Shown here: positions 1 to 11,759 of the stretch, one piece after another
How the letters are laid out: the number at the start of each line of letters is the position of its first letter
How positions within the stretch are numbered: the stretch's first letter is position 1
Assembly: GCA_932521025.1 (NCBI GenBank)
Contig: OW051469.1
Span: forward strand, 9,746,398-9,810,397
Source: Oscheius onirici
Taxonomy: Eukaryota; Nematoda; Chromadorea; Rhabditida; Rhabditidae
Direction: 5' to 3'
Length of the DNA stretch: 64,000 bases
The notes under the pieces: generated by a model
Told to the model about the DNA's origin: nothing
The model's database searches: none
The model's input: only the letters and a program-made list of their open reading frames with translations
Position numbers and translations under genes: made by a program

Positions 1-257
1 GTCCAACTGACCAGCAGGAAACCTTGTCAAGGAGAACTCTTTAGCTTCCCTTCCTGCTACTACAATTTGGTCAATATCACTTGAAAACGAAAGTTTCGCT
101 GAAAATGATTTCAATTTTCACGTGCTTAAAACTCACAATTACCGGTTGGCAGCGTGTCCGTTTTCATCATTCTCGATGGTAGTTCAGCACATAAGCCAAT
201 TAATTTATAGTAAATTTCACAATCACGCTATTCATACCTGCAACTAAGATTTGTGAC

Positions 258-878
258 ATGGTGTTGAAGTGTACTGGAACGATATTTGACCGAAGTGGTC
301 AAAACGGTGGCAGAAGAAGGTCGGGACCAGACGGGCTTGTCGAATCAGAAAAGGGCCCAGTATATAAAAGGATTCCTCGACTTGGGACTAACAGAGTAAT
401 CGCCATAGTGTTTCTTTTAACGATTAATACTTTCAGCGCGTCTTTTTACGTTTTTGTCTTTGATAACGACCCCAGCACTCTGTTGACGGGTTATCATAAA
501 TATAAATACCAATACGGAGAGCGCGACCAATGTTTCCAGTCTTTAAACAGTGGGAACTGCTGTGTAGTGGTTTACTACAGTAGGACAGCCAACCAGGCTG
601 ATTCGGAAAAGCTGGATAGGTTGAAAAAGAACATGGAAGTCATGAGAGAAGACTGGAATGGTCCGACTGCAAACTTTCTGGTTGGCGAGAGTGGTCCATC
701 ATTCTTCATGTGCAAGATTGCACACTTTTTAAACGCGGTCGTTGAGTCTGCAAACTGCAAGTTGCAATGGGGACCAGGATGGTGGTTGAAGGACATCCGG
801 ATGTCTTACCACTATGACGTCGTCAAAGGAAAGGAGGTAGCCGAGCTTTTCCATTTTTCTCGAAAATTCCTAATCTAA
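258..878 (+). CDS. hypothetical single-pass membrane protein (type II-like)
   Basis: An uninterrupted reading frame of 206 codons starts at ATG 258. The first 45 residues are basic and polar. A hydrophobic segment follows at about residues 46-66 (core VIAIVFLLTINTF), and then a Cys-containing, probably lumenal or extracellular region with CFQSLNSGNCC. This layout suggests a type II membrane protein. I recognise no family. A GT at the KGKEV codons near 837 could be a splice donor, so the last 13 residues may be intron and the true end may lie elsewhere. The following plus-strand sequence gives no convincing exon. The reality of the gene rests on length alone. Confidence 0.45.
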   Translation: MVLKCTGTIFDRSGQNGGRRRSGPDGLVESEKGPVYKRIPRLGTNRVIAIVFLLTINTFSASFYVFVFDNDPSTLLTGYHKYKYQYGERDQCFQSLNSGNCCVVVYYSRTANQADSEKLDRLKKNMEVMREDWNGPTANFLVGESGPSFFMCKIAHFLNAVVESANCKLQWGPGWWLKDIRMSYHYDVVKGKEVAELFHFSRKFLI

Positions 879-914
879 ATTCCAATTTCTTGTTTGCTAG
901 AAGTCAACAAAGCA

Positions 915-1579
915 TTAACGAATGTCTGGAAAAAAAATCGAGAAAATTGAATCAGATTTGCAGAAAATCGCAAAAACCGTCAGGCTCGAGCCGGCTCGGT
1001 GCCCAAGTATATTACTCACCTTAGCAAAGATAGCCAATAGATCGTCGAGGTTGAAATGGCTCAACATTACAGGCTCTGGAAGATGAAGAGAATATCTAGC
1101 TCGTTTCTCTATAATAGTCAAATATTGTTTTCTCGTTTCGAAGTCAAGTTGCCACAGTCGACGTACCTCCTTGTTTACAAGCGGATAAGTGAGATGTTCT
1201 TGCCGTTCACAGAATTCCATGTCACTCAGCTGAAATTCGTCTAGTCTAATGTTCTAAAGTAAACTAACCTTTGAAACATGGATAGCGCTGTCGGTCCAGA
1301 ACTCTTCAGGGAAAAATACATAAAATTCCATTTCCGGTCAATAGTCAAGTGTGTTAAACTACAATCAAATATCGCTTTTGTTATTATCGTTTTTGAGAAA
1401 TAATTATCGATAGCATGCTTAGCTTTTTGCCGAAAATCCCTGGTAGCAATTCTTGGTAGTAGAGGTAGTGTGTCCTCCAGGATCAGTTCAGAGAGTGATA
1501 TGAATACATGCCAGTGGTCTACAACGGATAACTTATGTGGGAAACGAGACACTGAGAAAAATACAAATAATTTACTCAA
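915..1579 (-). CDS. hypothetical protein, two exons seen
   Basis: Two minus-strand open segments join in frame across a short GT-AG intron at about 1240-1265. The joined protein runs from a stretch with VDHWHVFISLSELILEDTLP into LSDMEFCERQEHLTYPLVNK and NLDDLLAIFAK. A donor (GTGAGT) follows FAK near 1014, so the 3' exon is not the open frame down to 915. A further minus-strand coding-looking stretch at about 1-86 (reading DIDQIVVAGREAKEF) may be a later exon, which would place the plus-strand ORF at 258-878 inside an intron. No family is recognised. The upstream neighbour on the same strand (beta-lactamase-like gene, stop at 1683) ends about 100 bp away, so operonic transcription is possible. 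Confidence 0.35.
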
Positions 1580-1682
1580 ACTGAAAGAAAAGTATACGAA
1601 TTGATCATAACCTCTGTGAAATGACCGGAAAAAGAAATGTTATCACCGTAGTTTTAAAAAGATCACCGGGTGGGACTCATTT

Positions 1683-4205
1683 TTAGTTTTCAATGACGTC
1701 GTAGACCGCGTTCTGGAGCCGCATGTATGTCCGGCAGAGATCGTAGAGACCCGTCTTGAGTCCGTTGGAAACGTAAGCGATGACTAGGCGATTCTTCAGA
1801 TCGTAGCTGAGTTGCTGGCAGCCGTGGCCCGTGTGTCCTACGATGTAGGGAACCTGAAAGAACGAAATTTGAGCAGTTTTCTTGTAAAATACGCCCGTAA
1901 TAATATGGGTTAGTTGTGAGACTCATCTATTTTAAATTGCTCCCAAGTCTCTGTGTTTGTCTGAAGCTATAATTGAGGATAAGGAGAGGAGCTTTGTGCG
2001 CAAATTAGTTTTAACAAGTTGCGACAGGAAAAGCAAGTGCGCAAAGGGTTCTTGTGAGTTTGAGTTTCTTTGGAGGGACAGGGCGTGACTGGAACAGAGT
2101 GACAAGGGAAGAAGGGAAGGGACAGTAAGACTGAGACTCACTAAAGCTAAGAACAGGCCGGGCGACCTGTGCAGGTCCTAAATTTTGAAATTAGGCTTAG
2201 GAGGGAGCGAGGGTCAGAGAGAGTGACTGGAGGAGAGTAACAAAGGAGAACTGAAAGAGAAGCCACGACTAGGGCTCCGTGACAGAGCGAATTCATGAAT
2301 TTCTACTTTAGCCCTGGAAAGGCGTTGCCAACCTTGTTTAGTTCAATTTAGCAAATAAACATTGCATACTCAGTCAAACTTCAGTTGTGTACTTCGGCTG
2401 AGTATCCAATACATCATATGAGTCTAATCCAGTCAATGAAGGGCTACGGTAGTCGTTCGTTACATACGACACCAACATTGGATGCTCACTATCAGTCAAG
2501 ATGAAACGTCCCATTTAGTTGCGTATCTCGGCTGAGTATCCAATGTTTGCGTGCTAAGTTTTAGACAACAAGAATATGGTCTTTCCGAGCAAATCTTAGC
2601 TAACAAAAACCAACCCCAGCTCTATTCAGCGGCAAGTAGAAGAATCCATGTCCTTTGGCTACCTGATCACCAAAAATCAGGTCCGTCTTGTTGATATGGA
2701 AGCGCTGTAGCTGATTCAGAAGGCCAAAGCTGACGATTTTCTCGTTGACGAACTGAAAAACATGTTAATTATGTCAGTTTTGTCGTTTTTCTGATAAACT
2801 TCTCAAACCGGAACTTTTTCTTCGTTTTTGGTAAAATTATGTGATTTTTAAGGTTTTCGATAAGATTACACTTTTCCGCCTGACGCAACATAAAAAGGAA
2901 CTTGATGAGAAGCCCGAGAGCTGATAAGGAGCCTTATGTCGAATTTTATGGTCAAAAAAACGTACCAGATTGAAAATTTGGCCCAAAGAGCGGGCATTTC
3001 CAATTCCGAGAGCCGCAGCCTGTTCAATGCTATGATATTCCGGATTGTTGTAAGTTGCTCGATGAACGGCTTCCAGCCAGCTGGGATTATTGGCTGCGCG
3101 GGAGAGTGGCGTGTCCTGAAATTTCTTTTTAAGCGAAAATTGTATAAATAAAATTACCGTTTGCAAGGCAATAAGATGGCGGAAGTACCAAAGAACGCGA
3201 AAATCGTGCAAGACTTCGGCAAAACGTTCTCCGAGCGTCGGAGTATGGATTCGGGCAACTCGCCAGGATTCGGAAGGCGGCAGGCCGATGTGATAGTCGA
3301 TGCCGTTAGGTCCAGTAATTTCCTCGCGTAAAAACTGCCTTATTCCGCGCTTCTTCTCGTCGACGTGGCGACAGATCTGATCGACGATCCAGCTGAAAGT
3401 TGATACTGAAGTCTGGGAAAAATGGAACAGACATGAGCCATATAAGTACATGAAAAAAGCTCAAGGCTTACCCATAGGTGTAAGGATGATATCCCGAGTC
3501 AGTCCCAGGCATCCATTTTGGTGCCTCGTCCTCAAGAATACGACGAATTGCATTGTGGTCACGGGCCAGTTCTTCAGTTATTGGGACGTCGATATAGCCT
3601 AATCCACCCTGAAAATCGAGGATATAGGCTTACTATGTTCTAAGACAAACCATATGAGCCAAGGCCTGATGAATCGTGATATTCTCCTTGCCATTCTTGC
3701 CAAAACCGGGCCAGTGCTTCGAAACTAGGTCATCGTAGCTGAAATTGGGCACAAAGTTGTCCAAAAAACATGTTAAGTTACCTCAGACGCTTCCGTTCGA
3801 CCAGAAGGGCTATACAGGCAGCTGCTACGGCCTTTGTGGCGGAAAATGTGACGGAAATTGTGTCTTTTTTCCATTTTCTAGCTGCTTGGCTGTCTGCATA
3901 GCCTCCCCAGAGATCCACAACGGGCTTGCCGTCAACAAAAACGGCTAGAGAAGCTCCTTCATGCTCCCAGCCATCGTTGAAGTTGTTTCTGGATGAAAAC
4001 TAGTGAAAATGTGGGTAGGAACGTACAAAAAAGCTTCCCGGACCGACTCAAACCGAGGATCGATGTCACCGTCGATTGTAACAGGCCTGGCTGTTCGAAA
4101 ATGCGAGTTAAGCTTGAAATAAAGCCATGCAAGGACAAGGAAAGCTATAGAGTACTTCACGAAAGAGTTCATGCACTGAAAAACGGAAGCGTTGGAAGAA
4201 TTCAA
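1683..4205 (-). CDS. LACTB-like serine beta-lactamase-fold protein (nematode LACT family)
   Basis: At least six exons translate into a serine beta-lactamase/penicillin-binding-protein fold. A hydrophobic N-terminus (SIAFLVLAWLYF) suggests a membrane anchor. It is followed by DGWEHEGASLAVFVDGKPV, the catalytic SxxK motif in VTFSATKAVAAA (about 3830), a YHPYTYG motif at the second catalytic position (about 3480) and an HTG motif in VGHTGHGC (about 1845), with the C-terminus AVYDVIEN. All three active-site motifs are present, so the enzyme is probably active. Relatives are animal LACTB-type peptidases and nematode lact genes; the substrate is unknown. An intron of about 800 bp (1860-2640) carries repeats. 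The start could be MNSS at 4205 or the Met 11 codons later. SNU13 lies 225 bp upstream on the same strand. Confidence 0.85.
1930..2640. repeat. intronic dispersed repeats
   Basis: This large intron of the beta-lactamase-like gene contains two repeat types. The stretch 2095-2345 resembles 16703-16850, sharing GAGTGACAAGGGAAGAAGGG, GTGACAGAGCGAA and the TTAGCCCTGG..GGCGTTG..AACCTTG block. The motif CGGCTGAGTATCCAAT occurs twice (about 2395 and 2529), with an inverted, diverged copy near 2371. No coding potential is seen. Confidence 0.6.
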
Positions 4206-4430
4206 AGCAAGAGAAATTGGAACAGCTAACCCGCGAGCGGAGCCTTCACGGAGGTCCCCTCGTTATCTTGGAAAGGACCTCGGTGAGTTAAATAGCGACT
4301 GATAAGCATCAAAAGCAGGAAACAGGGTGAAAATCTGTGATGATGAAGATTTATTTCGGAGCGATTGGGCAACGTAGATAAAGTAACAGCAGAGGGTAAC
4401 AATGATGGAACAAACAACAAATGAGATGCT

Positions 4431-4892
4431 TCAAATCAACAACTTCTCAGTCTCTTCCTTCAGTTTCTGGATCTGAGACTTGAGCTGGGAGCCTTCGTTC
4501 TGTGTGATGGCAGCAGCAATGACAGGACGGGTGACACCGCAGGCTCTTCCGAGAGCGGCCTTGCTTCTGACGAAGACGTAGGGGACGTTCTTGTCTTCGC
4601 AGAGAAGAGGCAGATGGAGGAGAATTTCCAGAGGCTCGGCGTCGGCGGCCATGACGATGATCTGCAAAATTTTGATGAGAAATGATCAAACAAGGCAGTA
4701 AAAAATACAAAACAATGCGTTTAATTTAAAGCATACCTCGGCGATTCCTCTGTTCAGAGTCTTGGTGGCCTCGTTGGCTCCCTTCTTCAACTGCTTGTAG
4801 TTCATGGCCTGCTGGACAATATCCAACAGCTTCTGAGACAACTGAGTATCGGCCAGGGGATAGGCCTTCGGATTCACTCCATCATCGGCCAT
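4431..4892 (-). CDS. snu-13: SNU13 / NHP2L1 (15.5K) k-turn RNA-binding protein
   Basis: Two exons (4737-4892 and 4431-4661) separated by a 75 bp GT-AG intron encode 128 residues, the same length as the human protein. It starts [15 protein letters not shown] and contains the L7Ae-family RNA-binding elements [14 protein letters not shown] and [20 protein letters not shown], followed by [12 protein letters not shown]. In other eukaryotes this protein binds k-turns in U4 snRNA, in the U4/U6.U5 tri-snRNP, and in box C/D snoRNAs, in the nucleus and nucleolus. The start is fixed by the conserved N-terminus. The SR-protein gene starts 450 bp away in the opposite direction, so both probably share the intervening promoter region. 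The beta-lactamase-like gene lies downstream on the same strand and could be co-transcribed. Confidence 0.97.
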
Positions 4893-5342
4893 TTTCTTTT
4901 TCTTCTTTGTTGGGGAAGCGGGAAGGACCCAAGTAACTAAAAACAGAAAAGTTAGAAACGCATACGGAAAGTGAAGAATGGAAAAAATTTCTGTAGAAAT
5001 AGAAAACCGGGGTCCTTTCTCCCATTTTTAGTTAATGTTTGCGATAAAATCGATAAAAAAATTACGAGGGAAACTAGAAAAAAAACATCGAGAAAACAAA
5101 CGACAGAGTAAAAGCGAGAATTCGAAACAATGGCCCAAAAAAGAGTTGGCGCCGGACGCAGAATATCCGCGCGGTTCTCGTCACGATTGCGATTACGGTA
5201 GCCAGTGACCACCGAAGTTCGAGGCATTCGAATTCTCAGTTCTATTTTTCTCAAATTTCTTCCAGTTTTCCTTGTAAAATTTCCATATTTTTATATAGCA
5301 AAACATCTAACAATTGCCCGAATAATAAGCGGAATTCCAGAA

Positions 5343-8083
5343 ATGGCCGGAGATGAGAAGAAAAAGCTGAAGGTTCTTCAAATTTCCAACATTTCAATCG
5401 CCGCCACGAAGGATCAAGTCTTCAGTATGTGTCAGTATTTGGGAAGGATAGATGACATTAAGGTCAGTTTCTATTGATTTTAGCTCTGAAGAGCGTGAAT
5501 TTTTACCAGAAATATACTATTTTCCTGTAACAATTCCAGGTTTACCCCAGTGACGCCCATCTGACTTCTACAACGACGCAGAAGGTGGCCTTTGTCAAAT
5601 TCGAAGACGAACGTTGTGTCGAGGTCGGTCAGCATCTCACTAACACTGTTCTTGTTGATAGGGCTCTCGTCTGCGTTCCATGGCTTCAAGGTTAGCTTTC
5701 TTTGTAATTATTTTTCTGTGGGGTATTCCCTAAGCAATTATTGCTCGGAAATCACCCAAATGTTATTTTTCTGCTATTTTCACTACCTTTTGCGTTTTGA
5801 AGCTGTTAGACAGTCGTGTCGATTTCTGCCTGCATTGCTAAACAACGGTTTCCGCAGCTAGTAAACGTCTTTGGTTGTGGCTTTGCTAACCATAAGCTAC
5901 AGTTTCCTCAGTTAAACAGTCACGCTGTTTTTTGCTCGATTTCTCTAGCCACAGAGTCCACAGTTAGACAGCTATTATGGTCAACGCGTTTAGCCCAAAA
6001 ACAAGTGGATAACAACTGAGCTTTTGGGCTGATTTGACTCCAAATCTAAAAGTCAACATATTTTCAAATAGTGGACTAATTTTCAGACACCATTCCTGAT
6101 GAAGAGACGTTCATGAACAGTGGCGGTGTGGCCATGGCCGGGGTCCGTCAACTGCCTCCCCACGTCCAAAATCGCATTCACCAAGACGCCGATGGAACTT
6201 CTTTGGTAAGTTTTCACTTCATTTAGCCTCATTTTAGATTACAGCGCGTAAATTTCAGCCCATTTTCAGTCTCCAGCCCCATCAGCGGCAGCCAGCCCCA
6301 AAAAATACCCGTATTGTCCCCTAAAAAGATCAGATTGCGTATTTTTAACTTACAGAATCTGTGTCGCAAGATGACGAGATTTGCCGGCTGATGAACTTGC
6401 GGTTTGTCGTCGATTTTTTAGCCTAAATTTTTCCCAAAAAGTTCAAAAAATTTAAAACAAACAATTTCAGTTGCTTACAGTCGACCCGACCCTCGAGCAA
6501 CTCGGTCTGCCGGCCTATCCGACGCTTCCCGGCGACACCGATCCGGCAAAAGTTGAGGAAATTCGCAGGACAATCTACGTTGGAAATTTGCCGAAAGGCG
6601 TCGATGGAAATCAAGTCGTGGAGTTTTTCAACATGTTTGGAGAGGTTAAGCCCTTTTTTATCGCTAAAATAGAAAATTTTAAGGTAATGTACGTGAGACT
6701 GACGCAAGTTTCGGACGCCCTGGTCTGCGCTTACGCCTACGTCGAGTTCTCGCAGCAAAATACGGTTCCGATTGCGCTGCAGAATAATGGGATCGAGTTC
6801 CAAGGACGTCCGCTAAAGTGAGTTTCGTTCTGACTCAAGTATGCTCCAGAAAAATTAGTAGAACACGCTGGAAAAAGCACCATTTTAATTAAATCACGTT
6901 CTTGCAGGATTCAACACTCGCGCGTAGCCATCATCAAGCCGCAGCAAAAGACGGCCGATCAAGCTCTGGAGGAGGTGGAAGAAGCCATCCGAATGGGCAA
7001 AACGCGCAATACAGGTACGCTACCCCTTCATCAACTTATTTTGTGCGGTTGCAGATCGTCGATCTAGGTCTCCGCGTCGCCGCCGCAGCCCCTCGCCAAA
7101 GAGACGACGCTCTGGATCGAGACGCCGAAGCCGCAGTCGCGAGAAGAGACGAAGTCCGAGCCGCGAGCGTAAGAGGAGTAGAAGCCGTGATAAAAAGAGA
7201 AGCAGAAGTAGAGATCGTCGCAGTAAGAGAAGTCGAAGCAGGGACAAGGAGACGAAGAAGGATAGGGACAGGAAACGCTCCAGATCGAGAGACAGATCGC
7301 GAGAGAGAAAGAAGGACCGGAAGGAGCGAAAGAGAAGCAAAAGTCGTAGCAGATCTCGTGACAAGAATCGGAAGAAGGTATGGAATTGTCGTTTTCGGAG
7401 GGTCCGTGTTTGCACCTAAGAAAACTCATTTTGCTAAAGATCCATGCCGTCTTTTCGGCGTGAAAAGCTTCATATTTTCTTTCACCGAAGACGAAATTTC
7501 GTAGTCCCTTGTGAAAAGCTACTCTTTTGTCAAGTAAAAGTTCTAAGAAACTCTTTGACAAAGCTTTGTGTGGCCACGAACAGCTCAAATCAAACGGCTT
7601 AACACCCGCCCGTACGTACCGCTAAGGTTTGACGCTTTATGGCAAAATTCGCTGACTTGATCCAATACACGAGCAGCCTCTGACTCCTTCTAAAGTCAAG
7701 CTGAAAAACGTAGTTAATGCTAACCTGAACCGCTTGGGCATTCTCTCCGTGTCCTTCTCTGAGTCCCGGTAATATACTTTTTTTTCAGGACAAGCGTGAA
7801 AAGACTCCCGAAAAGAAAAGACGCAATTCGAGCGATGTAGAGATGAAGGAATCGACTCCGTCTAAAATCCCGAAAATTGAGCCCAAATCCGAGGACGTGG
7901 ATATGCCCGAAGATGAGGAAAAGTCCCTGCGTGAAAAACTCCTCGAAAAGTACAAGAATGGCCAATCTGAGTACGTTTTTCTTCTCTTTCCAAGCCTAAC
8001 ACCATAATTTCAGCTCTACTGACCGGTGCAGCGACAAAGGAAGTCCGTCGGGTATTAAAAACGAGCCCAGTGATAGCGATTAA
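5343..8083 (+). CDS. rsp-7: SR-type splicing regulator with two RRMs (SREK1 / RSP-7 type)
   Basis: Multiple exons give MAGDEKKKLKVLQISNISI (first RRM), KVAFVKFEDERCVEVG, and a linker PDPTLEQLGLPAYPTLPGD-like in position near 6480. A second RRM follows with RRTIYVGNLPKGVDGNQVVE and AYVEFSQQNTVPIALQNNGI. A long RS domain comes next (about 7045-7377, repeated RSRSRD/KRSRSR), then an acidic and basic tail ending KNEPSDSD at TAA 8081. This order matches vertebrate SREK1 (SRrp86/SFRS12) and C. elegans RSP-7, nuclear modulators of splice-site choice. Introns at about 5690-6090 and 7380-7788 are long for the gene; in SR genes such introns often carry regulated exons, but I could not show one here. 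Confidence 0.93.
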
Positions 8084-8496
8084 ACCCTGTTTTATACAAT
8101 CTCTCCCCCTCTTTTTCTAGTATTTTGATCTCAAGCAAAAAATCATAGAATATCACTGTCGTATTTTATAACGTTGTCCCTCTCTTCCTCACTGCGAATA
8201 AATTCTTATCCTACATCATAGCAGGGTACATATTAGGCTTCTCCTCCAACTATTTTAGCTCCTTACGGAAGCCATGTAGGTGGTGACAGTCATTTAAAAT
8301 GAGCCTTTTGCTTCCAATTTTGTTTTTAAATTTTAAAATTCAAGAGTTTCCTCTAATGTGATGTTCGGGCCAACAAAACCTTTTTGTTTGTTAAAAAATT
8401 CCGTTGTCAGCTATAGTGTTTTAGAAAAGCGCGATTTTTAAAGGACTCCCTTTTTTGTGGTCGTAACTGTTTTTACAGCTAAAAATCCGATTTCAG

Positions 8497-10025
8497 ATGC
8501 TCCGACGAGTAGCTCAACATTCCATAAGACGGCTGCATTCGAAGCAGCTCATGTACAGCGAGTACGGCGATCCGCCGAAGGTTATTCGTCTCGAGACGGT
8601 CGAACTTTCCGACAAGGTTCCCGAAGGCCATGTCCTGGTCCGCTGGCTTGCCGCCCCGATAAATCCGGCCGATTTGAACCAAATTCAGGGAGTTTACCCC
8701 GAAAAACCGGCTTTTTTGCCTGCTTGCGGTGGAAATGACGGGTATGGAGTCGTGGAGGAGGTATTTTTCCTATTTTTTTAATAAAAAATTGAGAAAAATC
8801 TAGGTAGGATCTGGTGTGAGCGCTCTGAAGGTCGGAGACAATGTTCTGCGTGGACTCTGTCCGCCAGGAACCTGGAGAACATTTGGACATCACAATGCCG
8901 AAGATTTGTACAAAATTAAGGGAGGATTGGAGCTGGAAGCTGCTGCTACGCTTCAGGTTAGACTATTTCAACATTTTTGTTCTAAAAAAATAGATTTTCA
9001 TGGTACTGAATGATTTTTCAGGTCAATCCGCCTACAGCTTACCGCATGCTCAAGGATTTCGTCCAGCTCAAGCCTGGAGATGTCGTCATTCAAAATGGAG
9101 CCACGTCGGCTGTCGGACGAGCTGTTATTCAAGTAAGCTTATCTTTATTTATTTTTTGCTCTTTTTTCGTGTCTAACTACAAGCAAAACAAGAAAATCGT
9201 TTACGGGAACCAGTAGCCACAAATATATGCGAAAACATTGAGAAATCTATTTCTATTTTAGCCAGCTTTATTCGGGGCAATAAGGTCTCGTAACGAGCAT
9301 TTTAAAGGTCTAAGTTATCTAAATAACCGCTGCATGAGCCTCTCGACCTAGTTTTGGAGCCCAATGTAAAGTTTCAGCTCAAATTCAACGTTGGATACTC
9401 AGCCAAAGGTACACAGCTAAATTTCCATTTTCAGCTAGCCAAAGCCTGGGGCATAAAAACCGTCAACATCGTCAGGAAACGAGACGATATGGAGGCTACG
9501 GTAGCCGAACTGAAGAGTATCGGAGCGGGTCTAGTCATCACGGAAGAGCAGCTGGTAAAGGAATACAGGTACTGTTTTCATTTTTATCCAATTTAAGCCC
9601 AAAAGTCTTTAGAAAGGAGGTCAAAAACGTCGCACTGGCCCTAAATTGTGTCGGAGGCAGAAGTACCATGTTTTTGGCTGGAACTCTTCGCCAAAATGGA
9701 CATCTCGTCACTTATGGCGGAATGAGCAAGCAGCCGCTACAAATCCCTACAGGCCCTTTAATTTTTAAGGATATAAAGCTGTCTGGATTCTGGTTAACGC
9801 GGTGGAGTAAGGATAGGAACAATGATAAGGTTTTTTTTTCATTTTTTTTTGTTTTAAATCACAAAAATTAAGGAAAAGGACGCCATGTTCTCGGAACTAC
9901 ACGGACTAATCAAGGATGGGAAGCTGAGGCCGCCAAAATGTGAGACGAGGAGTCTGGAAGAGGCAGCAGATGCACTGGAAAAGGCTCTGACGGTCTTCGG
10001 AGGCAAACAGCTCTTCAAAATGTAG
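8497..10025 (+). CDS. mecr-1: mitochondrial trans-2-enoyl-CoA/ACP reductase (MECR)
   Basis: The exons translate to a medium-chain dehydrogenase/reductase of the MECR/ETR1 type. A basic amphipathic N-terminus ([18 protein letters not shown]) looks like a mitochondrial presequence. It is followed by [18 protein letters not shown], which holds the active-site Tyr of the family, [16 protein letters not shown], and the NADPH-binding segment [20 protein letters not shown]. Next come [15 protein letters not shown] and [19 protein letters not shown], and the protein ends LFKM. Length (about 345 aa) is normal. The enzyme performs the last reduction of mitochondrial fatty-acid synthesis, which supplies lipoyl precursors. 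Five or six small introns have standard borders; one of about 300 bp (9136-9434) carries the GGATACTCAGCC repeat motif. Confidence 0.95.
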
Positions 10026-11277
10026 ATTTTGTATTAAAAAAAAGAAGCTAAAACATGAACCGGTGTTGTAAGCCTTTTTTACTTTTTTTGGAGACAAAAA
10101 CCTAGGCAATTCGCCCATGCAAAACTACTAGCTCTTTGAAGTTATACAGCTTTGTCGAGGGACAGGTCAAGCATGTAGACTAGTGAAATTGACGTCACAA
10201 TTCCGTTCAAGGAGTTCAGAACTTCAAAGTTGTCCTCTTCTTCTGACTGAGTTGAAGAGGAGAAACACCTGGATTGGGACGTTTGAAAAATCAATACAAA
10301 CGGAATTCTGATCAAAATACTGACCGATTTGACTCCTCTACGCTGTTTAAAACAGAGCTTCTTTCGCTCACTTCGCCCTGGAAATAGGACTGAAGAATTT
10401 GAATCCACTGTTTATCTGAAAAAAAACTGACGGATTCTCAGACTACTCCTTCGACTCCGTTCGTCCAAAAACAACGCGATTATGCCCTTGTTTGTTCCAT
10501 TTTCTCGAAAACGTCGCAAATACCTGTTAACTACCGCGAAAGCTAGTTTCTCAAATCTCTCTTCTAGAAATCAATAGGGAAGATCAGAGATTTCTCTATT
10601 TCCAGAGCCATTCTCTCCGTGCCATTCAATCCATTCCCCAGTTAAAATTAGACTAAAAACGGTTGAAAACAAGAACTTTTAAGCCTTTCTAGGAACAGTT
10701 GTTTTCCGCTATCGATTATTCATCAACTTCGGATCGGAAGGGGGTCAGCAACAGCAGCCGAAAACTCGTCTCATGTGCGCCGCACGTGGGTTTAAAGAGT
10801 GTGGGGGACCCGCTGCCATCCGTCCCTTTTTATATTTACACGTAGCCCATTTACTACCATTATTTATATTCATTTCATGGCATTATGCTGAACAATTTGA
10901 GCCAAAAAAATAGAGGAAAACCCACGCAATCGCTTGCTTTTCTGTTGTAAAAATCGATAGTCAATTGTTGCTTTTCGTGCACTAAAAAGCGCTAAATTTT
11001 AAGTAGTTTCATTTCATTTGAACACGTAAGACGACCATGGCGGTCGGGTCCTGATTTCTTATCTTACTGGTCATTTTTGGGGTCTAGTCTAGTTCTGTTT
11101 GTGTATTTTCGTACTCTCTTTTGGAACAGTAACAGTTACAGTGACAGTTTTAATTACAGTGACCCGCACTATTTCAAAAGAGTCACGGCATCCTATTGAT
11201 CAGTGTTTATTGCTGTCCCGATAAAGGGCAGACACTGTTCTGTTATGGTTCACGATTGTATTCTGAGAGACTAAACT
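10026..11277. other. intergenic, no convincing gene
   Basis: An open frame of 88 codons on the minus strand (10142-10408) contains a possible 56 bp intron, but removing that intron breaks the frame, and the protein resembles nothing I know. The rest is AT-rich with no exon signals. It probably holds the 3' end of the reductase gene and the promoter of the carrier gene. Confidence 0.4.
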
Positions 11278-11492
11278 CTGTTCAGAAAAAAAGAACGCTA
11301 CAGTAACCCAAAAATATTTCGCTTCGAAAACCACAACCCCCTGAATTTCAGAGTAAACGCCTGGATTCAAACTGATATATTTTTTTGGATTTGCTCAAAG
11401 GTGAATTGGCGCGCTATCCTGAAAATCAGGGGTTTGTGATTCTCGCAGCGAAATATTTTGGGTTTCATGTTGCTTTCTTTTTTTCTGAACAG
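11278..11492. mobile_element. MITE-like inverted repeat element, CTGTTCA ends
   Basis: The left arm begins CTGTTCAGAAAAAAAGAACG and the right arm ends in its near reverse complement TTCTTTTTTTCTGAACAG. The arms continue pairing inward through CCCAAAAATATTTCGC / GCGAAATATTTTGGG and CCCCTGAATTTCAG / CTGAAAATCAGGGG. The whole 215 bp therefore folds into one long hairpin and has no coding capacity. The same CTGTTCA terminus is found on the element at 27071-27251. It lies about 270 bp upstream of the carrier start. Confidence 0.75.
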
Positions 11493-11759
11493 ACTATACT
11501 TGATGTTTTCTTATTTTAACAGAGACAGAGACTGTTTCCTATTTGAACCACTGGAATGTAGCGGCTCTCTTAGAGCAAACAGTTCCTCTTGCAAAGCGTA
11601 TCACCTGTCAAAGCTACCTTTTGGTTTCTTGACTCTCTCACTGTCTCTGACTCAAAGACTTCCTGTCTCTCAGACTCTCTGTCTCTCCGACTCACAGACT
11701 CTCATTTTTTCACTCTCCCTCTCATCTAAACCAAATTTTTTTTCCAGGAAAACCCGTAA

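Noticed and set aside
6423..7588. Large minus-strand frames over the SR protein gene
   Set aside because: They mirror the RS-domain and RRM codons; the plus-strand exons have conserved RRM motifs and proper splice sites.
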